From DASYUM01 sp036001225 (GTDB lineage Bacteria > Methylomirabilota > Methylomirabilia > Rokubacteriales > DASRDR01): a DNA stretch of 21,380 bases. Both the position numbers and the translations under genes were made by a program. Below are positions 7,924 to 15,231 of the stretch, piece by piece; positions within the stretch are counted from its first letter, which is position 1, and each line of letters starts with the position of its first letter. The stretch covers positions 1 to 21,380 of the forward strand of contig DASYUM010000145.1 of NCBI GenBank assembly GCA_036001225.1, read 5' to 3'. The notes below the pieces were generated by a model. It made no database searches. It was not told where the DNA came from and worked only from the letters and a program-made list of their open reading frames with translations.

Positions 7924-9450
7924 ATGCGGCTCTGGAGATCCGTGGTCCCCGTCGTGCTCGCGCTGGCGGCCGCGCTGCCCACCCCGGCCCAGGACCGCCC
8001 CCGGACCAAGGAAGTGGTCGTCGCCTTCGCGGCCGAGCCCCGGACGCTGCTCCCCGACACCATCGTGGACTGGACCACCAACGACCAGGTCGAGCACATG
8101 TACGACCGGCTGGTGGACCGCGATCCCAAGACCTACAAGCCGGCGCCCATGCTGGCCACCGGCTGGAAAGTCGTGAACGACACCACCTGGGAGTTCACGC
8201 TCCGCCAGGGGGTCCGCTTCCACAACGGGGAACCGTTCACCGCCGCGTCGGTGAAGGCGACGATGGACTACATCAAGGATCCGGCCAACAAGACGCACTA
8301 CCTCCCGCGGTGGGCCCTGGTGAAGGAAGTCCAGGTCGTCAACGACTACACGGTCCGCTTCGTGACCGAGAAGCCGTGGCCCGGCCTCATCGACCGGATG
8401 GCGGCCACCGACTTCCTCCCGATGCCGCCCAAAGCCCTCAAGGAACAAGGTGTCCCGGCCCTGTCCGCCAAGCCGATCGGGACCGGCCCGTTCAAGTTCG
8501 TCCAGTGGGTGCGCGACGAACGGCTCGTCCTCGAGCGGAACCCCGACTACTGGCAGGGCGCCCCCGACGTCAGCCGGGTCACCTTCCGGTTCATCCCCGA
8601 GTTCAGCGCGCGGCTGGCCGCCCTCCTGGCCGGCGAGATCGACATCATGAAGGACGTGCCGCCCCACGCCGTGGAGGCGGTGGACCGGAGCGGCAAGGCG
8701 CGCGTGCGCGCCACCGTTTCCTCGCGGATCAACTATCTGGCGCTGGTGAACCTGAAGCCGGGGCCGATGCAGGACCTCCGGGTCCGGAAGGCGATCCACC
8801 ACGCGGTCAACGTGGACGAGCTGATCCAGCAGGTCCTCAAGAGCCGCGCGTCCAAGATGTGCGGCCCGCTGTCGCCGCTGAACGTGGACTACTCGCCCAA
8901 GGTCGAGTGCCTCAAGCACGATCCGAGCCGGGCCCAGGCGCTGCTCAAAGAGGCGGGCATCGATCCCGCTAAGCTGACCCTGGCCCTCGACACCCCCTCC
9001 GGGCGCTACCCGCTCGACAAGGACGTCTCGCTGGCCATCGCCGCCCAGCTCCAGCGGCTGGGGATCAAGGTCAACGTGGTGGTGAACGAGTGGGGCACCC
9101 ACCTCGACAAGATCAAGAACCGGACGACCGGGGACATGTTCTTCCTCGGCTGGGGCCCGGCGCTCGACGCCCAGGGGACGATCGAGCAGCTGTTCCAGGG
9201 GTCGCAGACCTATTCCTCGTACGGCGGCAACAAGGTGATCGACGACAAGATCGCCCAGGCGGTGACCATCGTCGATCCCAAGCGGCGGGTGGAGGCCTGG
9301 GCCGAGCTGCAGCAGCTGGTGGCGGCCGAGGTGCCGTGGGTCTTCCTCTGGCAGCAGCACGACCTCTACGGCGTCGCCAACTGGATCGACTGGACACCGC
9401 GGGCCGACGAGAAGGTGTGGATGTATGAGGCCAAGATCACCCCGCGGTAG
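7924..9450 (+). CDS. Peptide/opine-type ABC transporter substrate-binding protein (second system)
   Basis: A 508-residue SBP_bac_5 (DppA/OppA-class) periplasmic binding protein. ATG 7924 follows AAGGAGG (7910-7916) by 7 nt. The N-terminus is a Sec signal peptide, MRLWRSVVPVVLALAAALPTPAQ, cleaved near residue 22-23; there is no lipobox cysteine and no twin-arginine motif, unlike the SBP at 888. The mature part has 'TWEFTLRQGVRFHNGEPF', 'ATDFLPMPPKAL', 'KPIGTGPFKFVQWVRDERL' and 'LERNPDYW', all standard for the family. It is the last gene of the PLP-enzyme/permease operon and presumably provides specificity to that transporter. It is only distantly related to the tandem SBPs at 1-2684. A family 1 repeat element begins 20 nt after the stop. 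Confidence 0.94.
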   Translation: MRLWRSVVPVVLALAAALPTPAQDRPRTKEVVVAFAAEPRTLLPDTIVDWTTNDQVEHMYDRLVDRDPKTYKPAPMLATGWKVVNDTTWEFTLRQGVRFHNGEPFTAASVKATMDYIKDPANKTHYLPRWALVKEVQVVNDYTVRFVTEKPWPGLIDRMAATDFLPMPPKALKEQGVPALSAKPIGTGPFKFVQWVRDERLVLERNPDYWQGAPDVSRVTFRFIPEFSARLAALLAGEIDIMKDVPPHAVEAVDRSGKARVRATVSSRINYLALVNLKPGPMQDLRVRKAIHHAVNVDELIQQVLKSRASKMCGPLSPLNVDYSPKVECLKHDPSRAQALLKEAGIDPAKLTLALDTPSGRYPLDKDVSLAIAAQLQRLGIKVNVVVNEWGTHLDKIKNRTTGDMFFLGWGPALDAQGTIEQLFQGSQTYSSYGGNKVIDDKIAQAVTIVDPKRRVEAWAELQQLVAAEVPWVFLWQQHDLYGVANWIDWTPRADEKVWMYEAKITPR

Positions 9451-9470
9451 GTGGCTGATGAACGCCATGA

Positions 9471-9638
9471 CCGGGCGGGTCCTGTCGCAGCGACCTGCCC
9501 CGGCGCGTCCTCGCGGGTCGGTGGCGTGACGGGACTCGGCGATTGATGCGGCCGTCTGGAGCGCGTGGCGTTGAACACGCGCGATTCTCATCTTCGCTGC
9601 GGGCGCGCCCAGGGCAGCTCGCTGCGCCACCCGCCCGG
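9471..9638. repeat. Intergenic structured inverted-repeat element, family 1, copy 2
   Basis: This is the second copy of the element at 4896-5053, 168 nt long, ending 34 nt before the next ATG. Its arms are CCGGGCGGGT (9471-9480) with ACCCGCCCGG (9629-9638), then GCAGCGA with TCGCTGC, CTGCCC with GGGCAG, and a CGCG pair. An extra hairpin GCGCGTG (9561-9567)/CACGCGC (9576-9582) lies in the apical part. Shared blocks with copy 1 include GGCGATTGATGCGGCCGTC. Compared with copy 1, paired positions change together (for example A-T to G-C in the outer stem, G-C to A-T in the second stem). The 222-nt gap between genes holds nothing else I can support. Confidence 0.85.
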
Positions 9639-9672
9639 CCTCGCGGCCGGTGCGTGAGTCTCCCGCTAGCCG

Positions 9673-10869
9673 ATGCGGCTCGCTGACTTCCGGACGTTCG
9701 TCGTCCACGACGGCTACCGGAGCTTCGTCTTCCTCAAGCTCTACGCCGAGGATGGGCTGACCGGCGTCGGGGAGGGGACCGTCGAGTGGAACGAGCTGGC
9801 GGCCGAGGCCTGCCTCCGCCAGACCTGCCCGCGCGTCATCGGCGCCGATCCCTTCGACACCGAGGCCCTGTGGGAGCGCCTCTATCGCGACGGCTACTGG
9901 CGAAACGACCTCGTCATCAACAGCGCCCTCAGCGCCATCGACCAGGCCTGCTGGGACTTGAAAGGGAAGAAGCTCGGCGTGCCCGTGCACGTCCTGCTCG
10001 GGGGTCGGCGGCGGGGCCGCTTGCGCGCCTACGCCAACGCCTGGTACTGGGGCTGCACGACCGCCGAGGAGTTCGCCCGCGCCGCCCTCAAGGTCGTGCG
10101 GGAGGGATACACGGCGCTCAAGTGGGACCCGTTCGGCGACGCCGACACCACGATGACCCCGGTCGCGATGCGGGCCGCCGTCGCCCAGGTCGCCGCCGTC
10201 CGAGAGGCGGTCGGTCCCGACGTGGACCTCGCCATCGAGGTGCACGGCCGCCTGGCGCCGGCGTGGGCGATCGAGATGGCGCGGCGGCTCGAGCCCTTCG
10301 ACCCCTTCTTCTACGAGGAGCCGGTGCCGGCGGAGAACGTCGAGGCGCTGGTCCAGGTGGCCCGGGCCGTCCGCATCCCGGTGGCGACCGGCGAGCGCCT
10401 CTGCACCAAATTCGCCTTCCAGGAGCTCCTCCGGCGGCAGGCGGCGGCCATCGTCCAGCCCGATCTCTGCCACGCCGGCGGCTTCACCGAGGTGAAGAAG
10501 ATCGCCGCCCTCGCCGAAACGGACTACGTCCCGGTGGCGCCCCACAACGCGTCGGGGCCGATCGGCACGGCGGCCGCCGTCCAGCTCGACGCCGCCATCC
10601 CGAACTTCCTGATCCAGGAGTACTTCGTGGCCCAGGCGTCCTGGATCGACCAGGTGGTGGAGGGCGGCCCTCGCGTCGTCAACGGCGAGATCGTGGTGCC
10701 GGAGCGGCCGGGACTGGGCGTGGAGCTGCACGAGGAGGCCGCCCTCGCGCACCCGTTCCAGGAGACCTGGGGCGGCAAGACCCTGTGGAGCCGCGACTGG
10801 CAGGCCGGCCTCCCCGACCACGACCGGCTGGGCCGGCCGGCGAACACGCCGCGCCCGCCGTCGGGATAA
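9673..10869 (+). CDS. Mandelate racemase/muconate lactonizing enzyme family protein, probable sugar-acid dehydratase
   Basis: A 398-residue enolase-superfamily enzyme resembling D-galactonate-type dehydratases. These remove water from a sugar acid via Mg2+-assisted abstraction of the alpha proton, giving a 2-keto-3-deoxy acid. An N-terminal capping domain (about 1-115) precedes a beta/alpha barrel. Predicted metal ligands are E189 (in 'DLAIEVHGR', with H191 beside it), the Glu of 'FYEEP' (215 or 216) and E241 ('ATGERL'). D264 ('QPDLCHAGG') and H291 ('APHNASGP') form the usual Asp-His pair. Most relatives have Asp, not Glu, as the first ligand, so substrate chemistry may differ. ATG 9673 lacks a clear Shine-Dalgarno; the structured element upstream may matter. 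The substrate is not determinable from sequence. Cytoplasmic. Confidence 0.9.
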   Translation: MRLADFRTFVVHDGYRSFVFLKLYAEDGLTGVGEGTVEWNELAAEACLRQTCPRVIGADPFDTEALWERLYRDGYWRNDLVINSALSAIDQACWDLKGKKLGVPVHVLLGGRRRGRLRAYANAWYWGCTTAEEFARAALKVVREGYTALKWDPFGDADTTMTPVAMRAAVAQVAAVREAVGPDVDLAIEVHGRLAPAWAIEMARRLEPFDPFFYEEPVPAENVEALVQVARAVRIPVATGERLCTKFAFQELLRRQAAAIVQPDLCHAGGFTEVKKIAALAETDYVPVAPHNASGPIGTAAAVQLDAAIPNFLIQEYFVAQASWIDQVVEGGPRVVNGEIVVPERPGLGVELHEEAALAHPFQETWGGKTLWSRDWQAGLPDHDRLGRPANTPRPPSG

Positions 10870-10905
10870 GAGGCTGAGCCACCTCGATCTCCGCTGGAGG
10901 CGAGT

Positions 10906-11877
10906 ATGACGGCTCCACGGCTCATCATGATGGTCAGCCTTGGCCTCACCCTGCTTTTCGCGCCACTCGCCGTCGAGGCGCAGCCGGCGGGGACCGTGCC
11001 CCGGATCGGGCTCCTCGACTCCGGCTCCTTCGCCGCCCGGGCCTCGCTGTGGGAGGCGTTCCGTCAGGGGATGCGCCAGCTGGGGTACGTCGAGGGCCAG
11101 ACCGTGGTCTTCGAGGCCCGGGGCGCGGATGGGAAGAACGAGCGGCTGCCGGCCCTCGCGGCCGAGCTGGTCCGGCTCAAGCCCGACGTGATCGTGACGG
11201 CCAGCAACTTCGCCGCACAGGCCGCGCACCAGGCGACGGCGACGATCCCGATCGTCACGGCCAGCGGGGATCCGCTCGCCATCGGGCTCGTCACGAATCT
11301 CGCCCGGCCGGGCGGGAACGTGACCGGCGTCACGTCGCAGACCGTCGAGCTCAGCGCGAAGCGGCTCGACTTGGCCCGGGAGCTCGTCCCGGGGGCGTCT
11401 CGCCTCGGCATCCTGGGAACCGGGAGTTCCATAATCCGGGAGACCGAGACGGCGGCCCGGGCGCTCGGGATACGCCTTGACGTCGTTGGCGTCCGCAGTC
11501 CGGCGGAGCTCGACGGGGCCTTCTCGACGATCGCGCGGAGGCGCCCCGGGGTCCTCATCGTGGCCCCCAGCTCCGCGTTCTTCGGGGAGCGCCGGCGCGT
11601 GGCCGAGCTGGCCGTGAAGCATCGGCTCCCGACCGTGCACGCCTCACAGGAGTACGCCGAGGCCGGCGGCCTGATCGCCTACGGGACCGACCTCGCGGCG
11701 TTGTTCCGCCGCGCGGCCGTCTACGTCGACAAGATCCTGAAAGGCGCCAAGCCGGGCGACCTCCCGATCGAGCAGCCCACCAAGTTCGAGCTGGTCATCA
11801 ACCTGAAGACCGCCAAGGCGCTCGGCCTCACGATCCCGCCGTCGGTGCTCGCGCGGGCCGACGAAATCATCGAGTAG
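10906..11877 (+). CDS. ABC_sub_bind-family (PF04392-type) substrate-binding protein, orphan
   Basis: A 323-residue periplasmic protein with a signal peptide (MTAPRLIMMVSLGLTLLFAP, cleavage near V-E-A/Q at 26) followed by the family's 'VPRIGLLDSGS', 'FRQGMRQLGYVEGQTVVFE', 'LAAELVRLKPDVIVTASNFA' and 'TIPIVTASGDPLAIGLVTNLARPGGNVTG' motifs (core ARPGGNVTG). ATG 10906 has GGAGG at 10896-10900. Characterised relatives of this family (TrpX-like) bind amino-acid-type ligands and usually sit beside a permease and an ATPase. Here neither is present, so it is an orphan that must use components encoded elsewhere or act as a sensor. It follows the dehydratase by 36 nt, so the two may be co-transcribed. 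The ligand is unknown. Confidence 0.9.
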   Translation: MTAPRLIMMVSLGLTLLFAPLAVEAQPAGTVPRIGLLDSGSFAARASLWEAFRQGMRQLGYVEGQTVVFEARGADGKNERLPALAAELVRLKPDVIVTASNFAAQAAHQATATIPIVTASGDPLAIGLVTNLARPGGNVTGVTSQTVELSAKRLDLARELVPGASRLGILGTGSSIIRETETAARALGIRLDVVGVRSPAELDGAFSTIARRRPGVLIVAPSSAFFGERRRVAELAVKHRLPTVHASQEYAEAGGLIAYGTDLAALFRRAAVYVDKILKGAKPGDLPIEQPTKFELVINLKTAKALGLTIPPSVLARADEIIE

Positions 11878-11902
11878 TGGGCATGCCGAGGAACCGGAAG
11901 GT

Positions 11903-11934
11903 CGCCCCGCATTTTCCACTGTGCGCACGGGGCG
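11903..11934. promoter_or_regulatory. Inverted repeat upstream of the aldolase/SDR promoter
   Basis: CGCCCCG (11903-11909) and CGGGGCG (11928-11934) form a perfect 7-bp inverted repeat with an 18-nt centre, 25 nt after the preceding stop and directly before the -35-like hexamer at 11937. It could be a weak terminator of the upstream gene or an operator. There is no T-run. Confidence 0.35.
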
Positions 11935-11936
11935 TC

Positions 11937-11966
11937 TTGACGCTGCGCGCGCGGGAAGACTAGGAT
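11937..11966 (+). promoter_or_regulatory. Sigma-70-like promoter for the aldolase/SDR gene
   Basis: TTGACG (11937-11942), an 18-nt spacer and TAGGAT (11961-11966) match the -35 and -10 consensus at 5/6 and 4/6. Transcription would begin about 11972-11974, only about 5-7 nt before the ATG at 11979. The message would then be leaderless or nearly so, which fits the absence of a well-placed Shine-Dalgarno. Confidence 0.6.
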
Positions 11967-11978
11967 ACGGGCACCCGC

Positions 11979-14039
11979 ATGCAGAGCCACTGGAGCGACG
12001 AGGCGGCCCGTGCCCTCGATCCCCTCGACCTGCTGGTCTACGCCTCGCGCCTCATCGGGGCCGAGACCTCGCTCGCGGTCTGGGGCGGCGGCAACACGTC
12101 CCTCAAGCTGACCGAGCCCGACCTTCGCCGGCGGCCGATCCGTGTGCTGCGGGTGAAGGGGAGCGGGTCGGACCTCAAGAGCATCACCCGGAAGGACTTT
12201 CCCGGCGTCCGCCTCGACGAGGTGCTCCCGCTCCTCGCTCGCGACGAGATGGGCGACCAGGAGATGGTGGACTACCTCGCCCGCTGCCTCCAGGAGCCGG
12301 CCTCCCCCCGGCCCTCGATCGAGACGCTCCTCCACGGCTTCCTCCCCTACGAGGCGGTCATCCACACCCACGCCGACGCGATCGTGGCGTTGACCAACAC
12401 CGACCGGGGCCACGAGGTGGTCGGGGAGCTGTTCGGCAAGGACGCGGTCAGCATCCCCTACCGCCGGCCCGGCTTCCGGCTCTCCCGTGAAGTCGCCGAG
12501 GCCGCGCGGGCCGCCCCCGAGGCGCGCGGGCTCGTTCTCGAGAAGCACGGTCTCATCTCGTGGGGGGCGACGCTGAAAGAGGCGTACCTCGGCACCATCG
12601 ACCTCGTCACCCGGGCCGAGCAGCGGCTGGCCGAGGCGGCGCGCGGCCGGCGCGTGTTCGGCCCGGCCACGGCCGCGGTGCCCGACGGCGCGACCCGGCG
12701 GGCGCTGGCGGCGGCGATGGCCCCGGTGCTGCGCGGTCTGCTCAGCCAGCAGCGCCGGGTGATCCTGCGCTTCGACGATGGTGAGGACGTCCTGGCCCTG
12801 GCCAGCGCCCCGGAGGCAGCCGCGCTGACCCAGGTCGGCCCCGCGACCCCCGATCACACCATCTACACCAAGCGGCTGCCGTGCTTCGTCCCCCTCGCCG
12901 ACCCGGCGTCCCCCGACGCGCTGGTCGCCGCGCTCCGGCCCGCCATCGAGGCCTTCGCCCGCGACTACACCGCCTACTTCGAGGCCCACCGCTTCGAGGG
13001 CGCGACGCTGGCCGATCCCTATCCCCGGGTGGTCCTGTTCCCCGGCCTCGGCATGTTCACCAGCGGCAAGGATGCGCGCGCGGCGGCGATCGTGGCCGAC
13101 ATCTACCGCCATACCGCGTGGGTCCTGCGGGCGGCGTCCGCGGTGGGGCGCTACGTGTCGCTCACGCCGGGCGAGGCCTTCGGCGTCGAGTACTGGCCGC
13201 TCGAGCTCTACAAGCTCGCGCTGGCGCCGCCTGAGAAGGAGCTGGCGCGCCGGATCGCGCTCGTCACCGGCGGCGCGGGCGGGATCGGCCGCGCCATCGC
13301 CCGCCGTCTCGCCCGGGAAGGCGCCCACGTCGTGGTCGGGGACCTCGACGAGGAGGGCGCGGCACGAGTGGCCCACGAGATCGTGGCCGAGGTGGGCGCG
13401 GCCCGGGCGCTCGGCGTCTACATGGACGTGACGTCGGAGGAGGCCGTCCAGGACGGGTTGCTCGCCGCCGTCGAGACGTATGGCGGCCTCGACATCGTCG
13501 TCTCGAACGCGGGCGTCGCGCACTCGGCTCCGCTGGACACGATGGCGCTCGCCGATTGGGAGCGCAGCTTCGCGGTGAACGCGCGGGGCCACTTCCTGGT
13601 GACCCGCGAGGCCTTCCGCCTGCTGAAGGCCCAGGGGCTCGGCGGAAACCTCGTCTTCGTCGCGACGAAGAACGTGATGGCGCCCGGCAAGGACTTCGCC
13701 GCCTACAGCGCGGCCAAGGCGGCCGAGGCCCAGCTGGCCAAGGTGGCGGCCATCGAGGGCGGAGCGCACGGGATCCGGGCCAACGTCGTGAACCCCGACG
13801 CGGTCTTCCGCGACTCGGGCCTCTGGTCGGAGGACGTGCGCAGGGAGCGGGCGCGCGCGCAGGGCATCGCCGTCGCCGCGCTCGAGGAGTTCTACCGGAA
13901 GCGCAACCTCCTCGGGACCCCGATCCTGCCCGAGGACGTGGCGGAGGCGGTGCTCTTCTTCGCCTCCGACCGGTCGGCGAAGACGACCGGCTGCACGCTG
14001 ACCGTGGACGGCGGCCTGCGCGACGCCTTCCCGCGGTAA
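11979..14039 (+). CDS. Bifunctional class II aldolase / short-chain dehydrogenase fusion
   Basis: A 686-residue fusion of the kind known for rhamnulose-1-phosphate aldolase joined to lactaldehyde dehydrogenase (RhaEW/YuxG-like). The N-terminal half is a class II aldolase/adducin domain with 'WGGGNTSLK' (about 35-43), zinc ligands H129 and H131 ('IHTHAD') and H190 ('EKHGLISWG'). The C-terminal half (about 425-686) is an SDR with the nucleotide motif GGAGGIG (431-437), D455 after the second strand (favouring NAD over NADP), 'VSNAGVAHS' and Y576-x3-K580 ('YSAAK'). The residue 13 before the Tyr, usually Ser, is T563. The enzyme should cleave a ketose phosphate and oxidise the aldehyde released, but the exact sugar is not certain. 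It has its own promoter-like sequence and is followed 3 nt later by a broken LLM gene fragment. Confidence 0.92.
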   Translation: MQSHWSDEAARALDPLDLLVYASRLIGAETSLAVWGGGNTSLKLTEPDLRRRPIRVLRVKGSGSDLKSITRKDFPGVRLDEVLPLLARDEMGDQEMVDYLARCLQEPASPRPSIETLLHGFLPYEAVIHTHADAIVALTNTDRGHEVVGELFGKDAVSIPYRRPGFRLSREVAEAARAAPEARGLVLEKHGLISWGATLKEAYLGTIDLVTRAEQRLAEAARGRRVFGPATAAVPDGATRRALAAAMAPVLRGLLSQQRRVILRFDDGEDVLALASAPEAAALTQVGPATPDHTIYTKRLPCFVPLADPASPDALVAALRPAIEAFARDYTAYFEAHRFEGATLADPYPRVVLFPGLGMFTSGKDARAAAIVADIYRHTAWVLRAASAVGRYVSLTPGEAFGVEYWPLELYKLALAPPEKELARRIALVTGGAGGIGRAIARRLAREGAHVVVGDLDEEGAARVAHEIVAEVGAARALGVYMDVTSEEAVQDGLLAAVETYGGLDIVVSNAGVAHSAPLDTMALADWERSFAVNARGHFLVTREAFRLLKAQGLGGNLVFVATKNVMAPGKDFAAYSAAKAAEAQLAKVAAIEGGAHGIRANVVNPDAVFRDSGLWSEDVRRERARAQGIAVAALEEFYRKRNLLGTPILPEDVAEAVLFFASDRSAKTTGCTLTVDGGLRDAFPR

Positions 14040-14042
14040 GCG

Positions 14043-14276
14043 ATGCCGGCGGTCCGCTTCGGCGTCACGCTGGCCTTCCAGCCCCCCGAGAGCCTGCGGG
14101 CCCTCGCCATTCGGGCCGAAGCCCTCGGCTTCGACTCGATCCATTCCCGGAGGGGGGCTTCGCCCCCCCTCCGGACCTCCCCCCAGGAAGAGGTTGCGCG
14201 GGCAAAGCCCGCGCTCGGAGCGCTCCGATCCGACCGAGGCGGCACGGCGACCCAGGACGGCACTCCCGATGCGTGA
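14043..14276 (+). pseudogene. Truncated 5' copy of the LLM oxidoreductase gene
   Basis: ATG 14043 opens a 77-codon frame whose first 33 residues match the start of the intact LLM protein at 14269. Nucleotides 14055-14141 and 14281-14367 agree at 82 of 87 positions, and four of the five changes are silent. After 'GFDSI' homology stops abruptly, and the frame runs through palindromic repeat DNA as unrelated low-complexity protein. Its TGA (14274-14276) overlaps the ATG (14269-14271) of the intact gene by 8 nt. I read it as the remnant of a tandem duplication. It may still be translated and could couple ribosomes to the intact gene, which lacks a Shine-Dalgarno. Confidence 0.8.
14147..14228. repeat. 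Palindromic repeat cluster between broken and intact LLM copies
   Basis: Three palindromes lie in a row. CCGGAGGGGGGC/GCCCCCCCTCCGG (14147-14174) has a TTC loop and one bulged C. GCGCGGGC-AAA-GCCCGCGC (14196-14214) is a perfect 8-bp stem. TCGGAGCGCTCCGA (14215-14228) is a perfect palindrome. The cluster starts 5 nt after the point where homology to the LLM gene breaks off, so the repeat probably took part in, or inserted at, the rearrangement. It resembles REP-type dispersed units, though no second copy is in this window. Confidence 0.75.
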
Positions 14277-15216
14277 CACTCGGTTCGGCGTCACGCTGGC
14301 GTTTCAGGCCCCCGAGAGCCTGCGGGCGCTCGCCATTCGGGCCGAAGCCCTCGGCTTCGACTCGATCTGGAGCGGCGACCACATCGCCTTCCACAACCCC
14401 ACCCTCGAGTCGCTGACCACGCTGAGCCATCTCGCCGCCATCACCCGGCGGGTGCGGATCGGCACCGGCGTCTACCTCCTCGCCCTCCGCCACCCGACCA
14501 TCGCGGCCAAGAGCGTGGCCACGCTCGACGTGCTCTCCGGTGGCCGCTTCGTGTTCGGGGTCGGCGTGGGCGGCGAATTCCCGAAGGAGTTCGAGGCGGC
14601 CGGGGTGCCGCATCACGAGCGCGGCCGGCGGGTGGACGAAGCCATCGCGGTCTGCCGTCTCCTGTGGGCGAAGTCGCCGGCGTCGTTCGAGGGCCAGTTC
14701 GTCCGCTTCACGGACGTGGCGCTGGAGCCGAAGCCCGTCCAGCCGGGCGGTCCGCCCATCTGGATCGGCGGCCGCTCCGATCACGCGCTCCGCCGGGCCG
14801 CGCGCCTCGGTGACGGCTGGGTCTCCTACGTGGTCACCCCCGAGCGCTACCGGGCGAGCCTGGAGAGGATCCACGCCTTCGCGGCCGAGGCGGGACGCGA
14901 CCTCCGGGCCGGCCGCCGGTTCGAGCCGGCCCATCTCTTCTTCGCGGTGATGGACGACGACTGGGACCGGGCCCGTGTCCAGGCCGCCCGCTACCTCACG
15001 CGCCAGTACAACCAGCCCTTCGACGAGCTGGTCAAGAAGTACTGCCTGCTCGGCCCGCCGGCCGTCTGCCTGGAGACGCTGGCTCGCTTCGTCGAGGCCG
15101 GCGTCCGGACCTTCATCATCGGCTTCGTCGCCGGGGCCGACCGGGCGCCCGAGCAACTCGAGCGCTTCGCCGCCGAGGTGCTCCCTCACTTCTCCACCTC
15201 TCCGTCTCCCGCGTAG
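14269..15216 (+). CDS. LLM-class (luciferase-like) flavin/F420-dependent oxidoreductase
   Basis: A 315-residue single-domain TIM-barrel oxidoreductase of the bacterial-luciferase-like family, using FMN or F420. ATG 14269 gives 'MRDTRFGVTLAFQAPESLRA', which is where similarity with the truncated duplicate begins; the frame stays open upstream only through repeat DNA. Family motifs are 'ALGFDSIWSGDHIAF' (24-41), 'TRRVRIGTGVYLLALRHP', 'KSVATLDVLSGGRFVFGVGVGG' (core LDVLSGGRF), 'HERGRRVDEAI', 'PPIWIGGRSDHALRRAARLGDGW'. The substrate is unknown; relatives include monooxygenases and dehydrogenases or reductases. An FNR-like flavoprotein gene follows after 15 nt and may supply electrons or reduced flavin. 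There is no ribosome binding site, and translation may depend on coupling to the fragment upstream. Confidence 0.92.
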   Translation: MRDTRFGVTLAFQAPESLRALAIRAEALGFDSIWSGDHIAFHNPTLESLTTLSHLAAITRRVRIGTGVYLLALRHPTIAAKSVATLDVLSGGRFVFGVGVGGEFPKEFEAAGVPHHERGRRVDEAIAVCRLLWAKSPASFEGQFVRFTDVALEPKPVQPGGPPIWIGGRSDHALRRAARLGDGWVSYVVTPERYRASLERIHAFAAEAGRDLRAGRRFEPAHLFFAVMDDDWDRARVQAARYLTRQYNQPFDELVKKYCLLGPPAVCLETLARFVEAGVRTFIIGFVAGADRAPEQLERFAAEVLPHFSTSPSPA

Positions 15217-15231
15217 CGCACGGCTGCCGCC

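Noticed and set aside
7855..11640. Very long open frame on the minus strand (over 1200 codons)
   Set aside because: It is antisense to four well-supported genes and two repeats, is rich in Arg/Gly/His/Leu with no family motifs, and is an expected by-product of high G+C codon usage.
11721..14294. Minus-strand open frame of 857 codons opposite the aldolase/SDR gene
   Set aside because: Low-complexity composition and no recognisable domain; the plus strand has clear catalytic motifs.
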